64,000 nucleotides of DNA from Apus apus (lineage: Eukaryota > Chordata > Aves > Apodiformes > Apodidae), in the NCBI RefSeq assembly GCF_020740795.1, contig NC_067286.1, positions 15,628,350-15,692,349 on the forward strand. The letters run 5' to 3'. How positions within the stretch are numbered: the stretch's first letter is position 1; every line of letters starts with the position of its first letter. Made by a program: the position numbers and the translations under genes. Under the pieces are notes generated by a model that did no database searches, had not been told where the DNA came from, and was given only the letters and a program-made list of their open reading frames with translations. Below, piece by piece: positions 24,101-34,901 of this stretch.

Positions 24101-25340
24101 GCAAGCCATTCACTGCACCATCTTCTCTCAGCTGCAAAGCTACTGACCTTTCCCACTAAGCAGCCCACCTGCCCCCCCTGCCGTGAGCCAATGCCAGGGG
24201 GGCTAGACTTATGTGGGGAAAAAGAAGAACTGTTTCCCACACCCCCCAGATGTCAGAAAATTATTTCAGGAGACCCAACCTGCCGCAGCATCTCATGTCT
24301 CATCAGCCTGAGCATGGAAAGGCCCTTCCCGTGCAGTGAGCCAGGCTGCAACCTCATCTCTGCACCAGACAGGGCCAACTCCAGGTCCATGGGCCCAAAA
24401 CCATGGGCTTTGTTGGTAGCTTCTGACATGGCTGGTCCCCAGGCTCCTCACCCCCGTGTCAAGGGCAGGAGTGAGTGCCCTCAGCAGTGCTAGAGGGCTA
24501 CTACATTATAGTCTTGGGCTGACTGTGGAAAGAGTATGAAGGAAGATTACTTCAATTGGCCCAGCTGGGAGAAAGGAAGGGCTTTCCATGGGTGCAAAGA
24601 CTACTGTCCCTCTCCTTGAAATCGACATTTGCCTGTGGTCACCATCAGCCTAAGGGGCCTAAAGTTGCAACCTCTCCAGCCCTGCAGCAAGTTGGCACCT
24701 GGGCAGTCTCTGCATAGCCAGCACCACCCTAGGGTTTAAAATTAATTTTATTCCCTCCAGGGAATAAAACCATCCAAGCCATCTTTGATCAAGGGCAAGA
24801 GCTATAGGTACACAAAGAGCCAGGGTGTCCCCAAATGCACGAAGAGTGATAAAGCTTCTTTTTTCCCCTTTGTTTTTGGCAAATGAAAAGCTCACTGTGG
24901 TAACAAGCCTCTGAGGTGAGCTTCAAAATTCTGACGATGTTCTGGGCCGAATTTTAGCACCACGTCAATTATGCTCTCCTTCCCTTTCCTTTCACACTCC
25001 TTCATCCCAAAACAACAAAAGGCAATGATTGCAGTGACCTGCAGAAAATGTAAAGCACAAGCCAGCTGATCCCTGGCAACACAATAGCAAGATTAGTTCA
25101 TCTGCAGTGAACAAACATGTATTATGTGGGTTTTAAAGTCAGGAGAGGAAAATGCTGTGGTTTTCATGTATTTCTATTCAGTAAGGCTGCAACTTATTAC
25201 TTCCATGCAGCCGAGAGCCTATTTTTAAAAATAGCCTTCAGCTTGTTTTGAAATCTGCAAGCATCTCGCTTTGTTTTGCAGCAGCGTAATGAAGAACCCC
25301 AAGCCAGAAACGATCCCGTTTGCATCCACACGCATCACCT

Positions 25341-25371
25341 CCCCAGCCCCAAACCCCAAACCCCAAACCCC
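25341..25371 (-). repeat. CCCCAAA tandem tract, quadruplex-capable on minus strand
   Basis: Five C4 runs lie at 25341-25344, 25347-25350, 25354-25357, 25361-25364 and 25368-25371, the last four spaced by AAA. The minus strand therefore carries four G4 tracts separated by TTT, a textbook G-quadruplex pattern, about 500 bp upstream of the CDKN1C transcription start. Confidence 0.85.
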
Positions 25372-25682
25372 GCACGAACGCTGACGGCGATGCCTCTCGG
25401 CAAAAAAATAGTAATAATCATAAAAATAATAATAACGACAATACAGACACACACACCCCTACACGTTGAAAAGGCAGCACAGAGCGGGGAAAAAAAAAAA
25501 CAACAACCCCCAAAAGTCGTCGGGTAGGAAGCCGCGGCGGAGCCACGGCCGGCAGAAGACAAAGGCAGCGGGGCCGGCAGCGGGCGGGGAAGGCGGCGGC
25601 GGGCGGGGAAGGCGGCGGCCGCCCCCCGGGGCCGGGCCAGCGCCGGGGCCGCCCCCCCGGGCCGCGGCGGGGCCGGGCCGGG

Positions 25683-25789
25683 CCAATGCGGCCGGCGGCG
25701 GAGCGGCGCTGCCCGCCGCAGCCAATGGAGGGCGCGGGCAGGAGGGCTGCCGCCAGGGGCCGGGGGGCGGCGGGGGGGCCCCCGCCAAT
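25683..25789 (+). promoter_or_regulatory. CDKN1C: Three CCAAT boxes of the CDKN1C promoter
   Basis: CCAAT occurs at 25683-25687, 25722-25726 and 25785-25789, all on the plus strand, in a GC-rich promoter just upstream of the TATA-like box. Spacings are about 39 and 63 bp. Such arrays usually bind NF-Y; this is inferred from motif and position. Confidence 0.75.
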
Positions 25790-25820
25790 CGCGGCGGGCC
25801 GATGGCAGGGAAATACTATT

Positions 25821-25868
25821 ATGCTAATAGTTGTTTTGCTCGCACTCGCGGAGAGCGGGGTTTAAAAG
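25821..25868 (+). promoter_or_regulatory. CDKN1C: CDKN1C core promoter: octamer-like and TATA-like boxes
   Basis: ATGCTAAT (25821-25828) resembles an octamer site in an isolated AT-rich island. TTTAAAAG at 25861-25868 is the TATA-like element, placing the transcription start at about 25890-25900 and giving a 5' UTR of roughly 130 nt before the ATG at 26023. Confidence 0.7.
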
Positions 25869-26022
25869 CCAGGCGGCCGGGGGTAGGGGTTCAGAGGCAA
25901 GAGGCAAGTCCGGCCGGAACGCGATCGGGACGGGAGGAGAGGAGCAGCGGGGGGGCACCCACCCCTTCCCAGCCCACCGCACCCCATCCTACCCCACCCA
26001 CTCCGAGTTCTCCCCCGTGGCG

Positions 26023-26694
26023 ATGTCCAACGTGCACCTCTCCGGCGCCGCTACGGCCGCCCTGGAGCGCCTCTCCGCCCGGCGAGCCCTGGCCGGGCAC
26101 GGCCGCAGCCCCGTCTGCAGGAGCCTTTTCGGGCCGGTGGACCACGAGGAGCTGGGTCGGGAGCTGCGGAACCGCCTGCGAGAGATGGGGGAGGACGACC
26201 AGCGCCGCTGGGACTACAACTTCCACACCGACACGCCGCTCCCGGGGCCCGGCCGCCTGCGCTGGGAGGAGGTGGAGGGCGGCGCCGTCCCCGCTTTCTA
26301 CCGGGAGACGCTGCAGGTGGGGCGGCACCGCGTCCCCCTCTGCCGGGCGCCCCCGTCCCCGCCGCCGCCCTCCGCCGCCGCCGCCAAGGGGCCCGGCGGC
26401 CGCCTGAGCCGGGAGAACCGCGCCGCGCCCCGCCGCTGCGGCATGCGGCCCCGCCGGAGGGGCCCGACGGCCCGCATCACAGGTGCGTGGGGGTGCTGAG
26501 GGGAGCCTCAGCGGGTGGCGGGCGTCCCGCAGCGGCTGACGGGCACCCCTCTCCCTCTCGTCCCCCCTGCAGATTTCTTCGCGAAGCGGAAAAGGCCGGT
26601 GGAGCCCAAGGCGGCGGCGGATCGTCCCGCCGGTTGCCCGTCGTCCCCCGCCGCCGTGCCGGCTGAGCAGACCCCCCGCAAGCGGCTCCGGTGA
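26023..26694 (+). CDS. CDKN1C: CDKN1C, cyclin-dependent kinase inhibitor p57/KIP2 (joined 26023-26482, 26573-26694)
   Basis: This is a complete 193-residue CIP/KIP inhibitor. It binds cyclin-CDK complexes in the nucleus and blocks G1/S progression. In order: the cyclin-binding motif CRSLFGP (about residues 32-38), the linker helix VDHEELGRELRNRLREMGED, the CDK-binding strand RRWDYNFHTDTPLPGPGRL, the inhibitory 3-10 helix PAFYRETLQVGR, a short proline/alanine patch, basic stretches, then in exon 2 DFFAKRKRPVEP (nuclear signal) and the QT box EQTPRKRLR at the C-terminus. WDYNF, FYRETLQVGR and the QT box identify p57, not p27 (which has WNFDF and FYYRPP). The first ATG of the frame is used. Exon 1 ends at G26482 (GTGCGT donor) and exon 2 starts at 26573 after CCCCCTGCAG; codon GAT spans the join. 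Mammalian p57 is about 316 residues; the long PAPA region is absent here. Confidence 0.97.
26483..26572 (+). other. CDKN1C: CDKN1C intron 1 (90 bp)
   Basis: GTGCGT...CCCCCTGCAG. It is very short and GC-rich, with a GGCTGAC branch-point-like sequence at about 26533. It separates the inhibitory domain exon from the QT-box exon, as in mammals. Confidence 0.93.
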
Positions 26695-26699
26695 GCCAG

Positions 26700-26817
26700 G
26701 TGAGGAGCGCCCCGGGGGCGGGCGGGGATGTCCGGGCGCTTGCTGCGTCGCTCTTCTCCCCCCGCCTTTTTTTTTTTTTTCCTAATTTTTTGTTTTCTCC
26801 TTTTTGTTCTCCCCCAG
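26700..26817 (+). other. CDKN1C: CDKN1C intron 2 in the 3' UTR (118 bp)
   Basis: The donor CAG|GTGAGG begins five bases after the TGA. The acceptor follows a long T/C tract ending TTCTCCCCCAG at 26817. An intron so close after the stop is also found in mammalian CDKN1C, and the short distance (under 50-55 nt) should avoid nonsense-mediated decay. Confidence 0.8.
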
Positions 26818-27530
26818 AGTTTTGCACTACAGCACCCACGGGAGAGGCGCGGCGCCCCCGGAGGCAGGGGGGGGCCAGGGTGGGCAGCGCGGCGAGCTGA
26901 GACCCCCCCCGGCGCCTTCATGGACCGGGACCGGGAGCTGGAACGGAGCCGGAGCGCCTGCCCGCCGGCCGCGGCCGCGCACGGAGCAGTGTTAACGTAC
27001 AACTGTGCAATTTATTACGTTTTATATAGAAATGTATTATGCCTAATGTGAGTACACTGGCCAGAAGTGTAAAGCTTTAAAAGTCATTTATATGAAATGT
27101 TTAATCTCTGCTGAACTCTTCAGTGAAAAAAAAAAAGGAAAAAAAAAAGAAACAGAAAAAAGGAAAAAACCAAGTGTATATTTGTACAAAACTTTTTTAA
27201 GAGTTATACTAACTTATATTTTCTATTTATGTCAGAAATGTGGATAACTTTGGACATCCAATAGTCTTGTGTTTGTTTTGGTTTTTTTTTGTTAAGCCAA
27301 AGGGCACTATATTTGCTTTTGTTATTTACAAAAATGTAAATTTATTTTTATAGTGGAAAATTTTTTGTTGCATTCACAAGATGTAGCTATGAATCAAAAT
27401 ATTTTTTAGACTTGACTTGAAGACAAATCTGTTTCAATGGTTCCTGAGCTGGTCTGTACCACTGCAATTGCAAATAATGCCACAACTTCAATAATATAAA
27501 TAAATAAATAAAACAAGCCAGGAAACTTCT
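26818..27530 (+). other. CDKN1C: CDKN1C 3' UTR
   Basis: After a GC-rich start the sequence becomes AT-rich from about 26990. It has many ATTTA-type and U-rich motifs (ctatttatgtc near 27226, tttatttttatag near 27340) and A-rich runs at 27126-27170. Such motifs commonly mark unstable mRNAs of growth regulators. The region has no competing open frame of note. Confidence 0.85.
27499..27512 (+). terminator. CDKN1C: CDKN1C polyadenylation signals (overlapping AATAAA x3)
   Basis: AATAAA occurs at 27499-27504, 27503-27508 and 27507-27512. A GU-rich stretch (ttggtgtgtgctgtg at about 27541-27555) follows, so cleavage is expected near 27525-27535. Confidence 0.85.
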
Positions 27531-27559
27531 GCAAGGCTGATTGGTGTGTGCTGTGCAGA

Positions 27560-27720
27560 CGTCTGTAGGGGGAGGCTGGGGCGGTGGAGCCGAGCCCATC
27601 TCTCCGCCTTTCGGGGGGCGGGGGGGCTCTTCCCTTTACGCGGGCACCAGGCGCTCTCGGCGCTCGGCGCCGCCGCGGGGACCGCGCTTCCCCCTTCACG
27701 CCCCGCGAAGATTGCCTACC
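27560..27720. promoter_or_regulatory. CpG-rich patch just downstream of CDKN1C
   Basis: A second CpG cluster (ctctcggcgctcggcgccgc and neighbours) starts about 30 bp after the predicted cleavage site. It is separated from the main island by the AT-rich 3' UTR. No open frame resembles a protein. It may be a regulatory element or promoter of a downstream transcript; function unknown. Confidence 0.5.
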
Positions 27721-28839
27721 ATGCAGAGGAGAAAGGACGGCGTGTTTTCCTCTTGAAGTGTTTTTGAGTGCTGCTGGAGTTAACCAAGCGTGAGGGTAGC
27801 ACACACTGCGTCACACCCTGAATTCGGCCTTTCAGCACGGCTTATGATTATATGTTTACTTTTAACCGTTTCTTTCTTAGCAAAGCAGTATCTGCCCACC
27901 CCCCAGAGGACCGGGCTGTGCTTGCTGGGACAACCCCCCTGCTCTCTATCGGGGGTGGGCCCTGTTCTTGCCTCAGTTAAGGACAGCCTGGGGGTGACTG
28001 GTACGTGCAGACCACAACCCCCCAGTGCCCTTGGTGGGCTCAGCGGTGGGGGGACGCCCCTGCCTTGGGGTAGGTAGGGGGGTGCAAAGCCCCACCCCAG
28101 CCGTCAGCTCTCAAGCCTCGATCGGGAGCTTGAAGCCGTGGCTACTGTAGGGAGACACTTCCTGGTAGCTCTTGCCCAAACCCAGCAATGATTTACAGCG
28201 CAAACACACAACAGTGCTGGGAAAGGCAGCAGTTCCAGTTTGCCGTAAGAGAGAGGAAAAAAGAAAACCAACAGACAAAATAAACCTTCCCAACAGACAA
28301 AATAACCGGCATTTTGGGGTTGATGCTTTGGTGGCAGTACTATTACAACCACACACCCAAGACAGTTTGTGGGGGGCAGCCTGTTCCCTTGGCCTGGGGG
28401 CAGGTTAAAGCCATGGCATCTGCACACAACTCAGTGGATCAGGGCATATTGCCACCCCACTTGGGGTCCTAAATCCTCTGATGTCCAGGGAGTAGGGTCA
28501 GATGGACCTGGTCTTGCCTGCAGGTAGTGCAAAGATTGGGGAACTGGAGAGTACAGATGGGGAGCAGGGATGTGGGAGGGGGACGAGAGTCCTAGAGGGG
28601 CAAGGACAGACTAGCCGAATTTGTCCCTTTCAGACTCCACTCCCTATCCTGTCACCTCTATGAAGCGCTGGACCCAGAAGGTGGGGGGGATGGAAGGGTA
28701 TCACTCCCCAGTACTATAACCTCTGCAACGATGCTCTTTCATGGAGGGGGGGAGGGAGCCGAGAGAATACGGCTCGGGGTTTAACTGCATCATCTTCCCA
28801 TCTTCCCCCAGCCCCCCCGGTCACGCCCGCCAAATGCTT

Positions 28840-28960
28840 CTTGCTGTAAAAGTAACATTGATTACCTCCAGCTCCGTGATCGCTTAATCAGAAAGGGATT
28901 ATTTTACCCGCCCGCATCAGTGGCCACTGACTCAATACGATTCCCCCCCCACCCTCCCCC
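28840..28960. promoter_or_regulatory. Candidate regulatory element with homeodomain-type sites
   Basis: Within about 80 bp are ATTGATTACC (28857-28866), CTTAATCAG (28883-28891) and GGGATTATTTTACC (about 28895-28908), with GGCCACTGACTCA after it. These resemble homeodomain, bicoid-type (GGATTA) and AP-1-like sites. This is motif-based inference only. Confidence 0.35.
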
Positions 28961-29179
28961 CGCCCCCCCGCTTTGAAAAGAAAAATAGCTTTTCCCTTTC
29001 CTTATGAAAGCCAACAATACCCGGAGTGAGGCAGCTGGATCCTCCAGGATTTATGGGCTTTTCTCTCGCTTTCATGAAAGCAGGTGCCTTTGGGACCTCC
29101 ATTGTCCCAGCCCCCAACTAATAATAGGACTTTTTCTGCAATGAAAGATCCCTGCTCAGAGCTCCCAAATACCTCAGCT

Positions 29180-29470
29180 GGAGGAGCCGCCGCCTGCCCC
29201 GAGGTGTGCCCAGGCTGGCCCAGGAGGAAAGCACTCGCCCCAGGGAGAGTTTAGGCACAGGGATCTTTATTAAAGCAAATAATTCCAGCTCTTGGGCTTT
29301 CCCCGAGAGGAGCCAGCAGGTTTCCAGCCCACTGCGGGGAGGCCCGCAACCGGCAGCCCCCCGGGCTCTGCTCTCGTGGCGGGCCCGGGGTGCGGGAAGG
29401 TGTGCGCCCGCCGCCCCCGCGCCCTGCCCCACCCAGCCCGGCCGGCCCTCCTCGCCCCGGCACAAAGCAC
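29180..29470. other. GC-rich patch 1.7 kb downstream of CDKN1C
   Basis: CpG-containing GC-rich sequence (e.g. cgtggcgggcccggggtgcg) flanked by AT-rich DNA. Open frames on both strands are compositional. No gene is recognised. Confidence 0.45.
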
Positions 29471-29612
29471 ACTGCCCCTATTCTTTCGGCCTTTGTAGCC
29501 ATATGGCAAATCCATGTAGACACAGCCAACATCCATTTATTCAGGCACATAATGTCCCGCAACAGGGAACAATTGGAACTTTGTTTGCTTCTATTATTGA
29601 TGCGAATGGGCG

Positions 29613-29632
29613 ACAGAGAGAGAGAGAGAGAG
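29613..29632. repeat. (AG)n microsatellite
   Basis: About nine or ten AG dinucleotides, seen directly. Confidence 0.85.
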
Positions 29633-32600
29633 AAAAAAATAATTTAACTATAAGAGATATCCAGCTAATTATGAACCATATGTGCCTATAGTTTCAAAGC
29701 AATCCAATGAAGTTCATTTTAAATCTAGACTACTTTATTAGTACGGAAGACAGATGTCTCAACAGTACATGCATCAGAGGAAACCGTGTAAAGAAGTTCT
29801 TGAAATATTTAACTAGAACTCATTCATTGTCAGAGGGGCTTTAAAGTGCCCTTTATCATGAGAATGCATAGGCAGAAGCGGAGGGAGGTTGACGGTTGTT
29901 ACCGCCAACCCACTTACCCCTTAGCAGTAAATCCCAAATTCCACTTTGGATTTGAGGACAGGAATATTTTTGAAAAGGGTTCAGCTATCAGGAGTCTTGA
30001 AGGACCAAGCTTGCTGCTCATTACAGATACAAAAAGTCAGGTCGTTATTTGAGCTGCCTTAATCCCAGGCTGAAGCTAGCTACGCATTACAGGAATAATC
30101 TATCCCAAACCACCACCTCTCCCTCTCCTGAGAAGGAGCAGAGCCACGCGTTTTGGGGACGGCTACTGCAGTTCCTCCTCTGCCGCGAGAGAGACTGAGA
30201 CAGGACAGTTAACGTTGCTGGACCTCCAGAGACTGGTTTCATACAGGCATGTCTCTATGTGAATCCTGAAGTGGGAACCTAAAGGGAAAGGTCACTGCAG
30301 GAAAACTGGAAGCGAATCTGAGTGGAAGAAAGTCTCTTCGATTTTTTTTTTTCCTCCCCCACCCCCAGGAAATGCAATTATCAGCAAACAATCTTGGCAA
30401 AAAGGTTAGCGCTATCTCTGTAATTAAGCCACTTCAGCACTTCAGTTAGATGAATGCAACATATGGCTGACACTGGGAATCATTCTCCTTCCTAGCCACA
30501 ACTTTTCTTTCTGGGCCAAAACTTGTCCTATTATCTCTTAAAATAAACAAAAAGCTGCTTTCCGCTTCTTGAGCAAATATTTGTCACTAATGAGCAGGAG
30601 GTGTAGGTAACAGTATGGGGGAAAAAAACCCCATCATTTTAAAAGAATAATTTCCTACATTTTGATGCAGAAATAAAATAAATTATTAAATGCCCAACTC
30701 ACTTGCAACGAGTTGTGATTCCTTGGTAGGATGGCTTCCCTGGGAGTCCCGTGCAAATGATGCCCGTGGGGAGATGGAAATTTAATTCATCTTATTTAAG
30801 CAGAGAAACAGATAGAAAAGAGTACATGCCTATATACAAACGCACACTTATATATGTATGTGAAACAACTAATCAGGGAGTATAAAATAATTAATTAGGG
30901 AGCTGGATTTTTTTTTTTTTAGCCACCTTGTCACCTGCTGCTATACAATGAGCTCACAATGGTTTTTCAATGCCTTCTCCTCCACTAGCTTGCACATTGT
31001 CAGAAAAGTTCTTCTTGATATGCATTTTTGAAACAAAGCAGGCCAAAACACAAACCAAAATCTTTTTGTAAGATGTAAGGATGTGCTTATATCTGTTATT
31101 CTGGCTCACAGCGAAGGAAGGAGAATCAAGTATCTCCTCTCCTATCACAGAGTACCTAGTACTAAAGACCACACAATCTCTTTTGTGTCAGTGGTGAAAT
31201 TTCCAATGAAAAAACCTCCATGTGTTTTTTTGTTGTTGGTTTATTTTGTTTGTTTGTTTTAAAACAAGGGGGAATTTTAACCATGTATTTCAAATACACT
31301 TCTGTTGGGACAGATTTAGGGGCGAAAAGGGAGAAAGATGCTGAACAGTTAGATGAGCTGTACAGAACATAAAGGCTCTGAAGCAGATCCTGCTATGAGT
31401 GAAAAAAAAATAGCTCAAACACTTTTAAACACAGGACAAACTAAATTTTGGAGCCTCTTTACCTAATTCACATGACCAAGCTTCTGTTCCATGAAAACCA
31501 GTGGCCAGTGATCACCACCATGTAGCCTCATGTCCGCATCTGTGTTGTCACAGGGTTCCAATCTATGGGAGAGGGACAGGAATGCAGGGAGAGGCAACAG
31601 GTGGCAGGGATTGGGAGGGTGTAGGGGGGCAGCACCAGAAAACACCTAGGAGGGGGATAAGAGGGCACAGGTAGAGGAGAAGCACAGCTGAGACTGGATT
31701 ATGCAGGAAGAGGCTGGGTAGAGGACACCAAACTCTGCTGGTGTGCATGACGGAGAGAAGGGAACAAGCCTTTACATTTATATTCTACATTATACATTAA
31801 TTTATATTCTGCCAGTTCCTTCAGAGGCTAGCTGCCTGAACCCAGCACACCTCTGCTGCTAGCAAACATCCATGAAACTCATCCAGTTATGTCCCATCCC
31901 TGCCCTCAACATATACAGATGGGTGCTAATGTTAATCTGATTTTTTTAAAATTATTTTTATTTTATCCCTGTGGCCCAAATCAGTGTGGGATCTAAAATT
32001 CTCTAGCCCTGCTGAGAATTGGCTTCACTTGACCCCAGAATTGTTCAGTCTCCCCTGCCAGATTTGCTTTAGCATACTCAATACTCTCTTGCACAACACT
32101 TGTATGACATGCAGAATGAGGATTGGGAAGGAAACACTAAAGTTTCAGAGGTTTCTGAACTGTCTGTATGATTTCAGCCCAGATCCTTTGCTCACAGAGT
32201 TTTTTCACAGGCATGCACACCATTTCTTCCCCCGGGACACACACTACCCACTTCAAGCAGCGCTTCCCCTTGCAGAATGAATCTGGGCTGCATGGGGGGA
32301 ATTGCTGGGTAAACTCCTGCCATGGAAGCTGGTAAAGTAAAGCAAAGGCCTGCACGATGCTTTGTGCTTAATCAAATGCCAGTTGTTGGATGCAGGTTTG
32401 TCTTCCTTGGAGAGCATTTGGCTCCTCTGACCTATTTCTGCAACAGCAGCTTTGTGCAGTCCTGGGTGAGGTGCTTGAAGTTTTCGTGAGCAGCCACTAA
32501 TTGTGCCCAGCTTTGCTGCATCTGACAGGAGATGACTTGCCAAGGCACGGAGCATCCACAGTGTAGCTGGGGTGGCTGAACACCAGGCTCTGCACATATT

Positions 32601-34874
32601 TTCATCCAGGGCTTGGGAAGAGATGGCTATGGGGTACCTTGGACCAACACTCCATATTATTAGTTCCTGTCTCACTTTATTTTGGCTCTTCTTCATTATA
32701 CGTGAGTAATAACACTCACGATTTATATTTTAATCCATTAATGTTTGGAAAGTGCTTGGATACTACTGTGAGAAGCACCACATAGATCCAGTGGGGAAAT
32801 TAATACTGTCTTTGAGCAGGGTTTGAACACTGTGCAGTTAAATAAGACATAGCATTGTCCATTGAATGGCAAGAAAAACAAAACTGAGCAATTGCTCATT
32901 ACGTGAGTACCGTTCACTCTGTGCACCCAATGTGATCATTTAATTAAAAGATTTTATCATCATGCACAGACACAAGGGGGCAGAGCCAGGGCCCCATCTT
33001 CCATCGTCTTTGCCTGCTTCATGTCAGACACATCAGAACATTTCCTGGATACAACTTACAAAAGTAAACTAAAAAACATTCAATGTACAATATGTATTTT
33101 TTATTATTATTTCCCAGGTCCCAGTGCTAACAGAAATAGTTACCTAAGCTTTGACAAGCTTTTTCACCTTGCCACATTTCTTTCCTCTGCCTGTGACCCA
33201 TCAGTATCACCCTCACCTTGCCAGCTCTCCATGAGGGAAGGGACAGGATGACCTCCCAAAGTTCTGCACAGTACAGCACCACAGCCCCAGACCACTGTCT
33301 CCATCACCCTTGCCATCACAGCAAGCCTAGGAAAACACTGCTGTGCCTGGCTATGAGGTTGAATGAAGACGAGGTTTTCAGAGATGCAAGATGCTTTCAT
33401 CAGGGACATTTTCAAGCGCTATTGGATTAGAGGGACACAAGCTGGGAGCTTCTTGCATGCCAATCTCTACAAGGGCTGGTTGCGTTACACCTGCAGACCA
33501 GCCACCTTTAAAACAAACAGATGAAGCCAAAACTACCTTCCCCCTGAGTACACCACCACCATTGCCTCTGTTGTCACATTAAAATACCAAGTAAAAGTCT
33601 CTGTTTGGGTTACATTAGGCAGCTTGAGACATACTGGGACCTGAGATCTACAACAATTTACTCTGGAGAAAAATGGATGTGAATTAAGTTTTTTTCATAC
33701 ATGCAAGGGTAATTGGTTTAGCAAAGCCTGATTTTACTACAACCTCAATTCAATAAGTTTTCAAGTATGATTCTGTTTAACATAGTTCCAGTTTTGCTGG
33801 TGCTATACAACATCCCATCCACTGGTTGGTGGCCTCAAAAGCTTTGTATCTTTTTGGTTTTTAGGTTTTGATCTCACTCAGATGAGCAAGCAAGACTGGG
33901 AATAGAGGCACATGGTCCTCTGTTTTCTTCTGCACATCATTAGGCCAAACCTATTTCTTCACCCTGCTAAACAGAGGAGTCTCAATGCGTACCCCTCTCA
34001 AGGAGGAAGCCCATCTTTTCCGCCAAGACGAAACATTCGGAGCTGCTGTGGCCAGGCTTCTCTGCTCAGGCTGCTGGAGAGTGTGTGGTGGCAGCTGAAA
34101 CCCACCTCGGCGCTCTCAGACTCCCGCCCTCCGATAGGCAGAGTTGCCGCCCCGAGCCCAGAAGCCCAGGGAGAGCAGCAGGTTAGTGGATGTTACAGGG
34201 GCTTGGCAGCGCTGGGGAACACCCGTGTTTCATGTGCGCTGGGACGGCAAAAGGCATGTCTCTGACACGAAGCCCACCCCTCTGCCAAACTTCACATTCC
34301 CTCTCCAGCACCCGGGGGCATGAGCGGGGTAGCAGGGTGCGGCCGAGGGGCAGGGGGGCACCCCGCAGCCGCTGGCGGGAACCCCTGATCCCCGTCAGCA
34401 CCACTCCAGGGCTGGGGCATTCCTCCGAGAAACGGCCGGGCACAGCGTTTCTACAGCCTAAATAAAATAAAAGCAGCAGCTTACGGTTGCTATCTGCTGT
34501 GCAGCCCAGGACAGCACAGCTCCAAGCAGCAGAAGCAGCCACCTCCGCGGGGGATACAGCAGGAGATGCGGGGATAATTTCCATAATAATCACTATTACT
34601 AAACACCCATAGAACACAGCGAGCAAAGACACCTTAACAGAGGGAATTAGCTGGAAATTAAAGGATGTGCTTGTTGGTTTTTGGTTTTGTGCCCGTCTGC
34701 AGGATTTTTTGGAGTTGGTGCAAACATTTTCTAACAATATTAATTTTTCAAATTAAATCCCTAATTTCATTCTAGAGCTCTTAGCAAGCAGAGGGAAAAT
34801 ACATAATTTATATTTGAAAACTGATTTTTGTTCACTGAATTATTCTGTCACAGGAAGGACAACGAGAGGAGGGG

Positions 34875-34901
34875 AAAACAAACAAACAAACAAACAAACA
34901 A
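34875..34901. repeat. (AAAC)n microsatellite
   Basis: About six AAAC tetramers, seen directly. Confidence 0.9.

Larger units (their letters stand above)
20651..25500. other. Intergenic DNA upstream of CDKN1C
   Basis: AT-rich unique sequence with simple repeats: (AAAT)n at about 21102-21123, poly(A) at 23092-23110, and a CCCCAAA tract at 25341-25371. I see no coding exon, no CR1 and no RNA gene. Confidence 0.65.
25530..26960. promoter_or_regulatory. CDKN1C: CDKN1C CpG island
   Basis: Extremely GC- and CpG-rich sequence starts at about 25530. It spans the promoter, 5' UTR, both coding exons and the start of the 3' UTR, then falls abruptly to AT-rich 3' UTR after about 26990. Its upstream part is made of GGCGG/GGGCC runs typical of Sp1-type promoters. 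Confidence 0.9.

Noticed and set aside
25347-25371. Interstitial telomere repeat
   Set aside because: The unit is CCCCAAA, not the vertebrate CCCTAA.
25466-26407. Open frame of 313 codons overlapping the CDKN1C promoter and exon 1
   Set aside because: It lies in a different frame from the p57 protein, runs across the promoter and has only compositional Pro/Gly/Arg sequence. The p57 frame explains the region.
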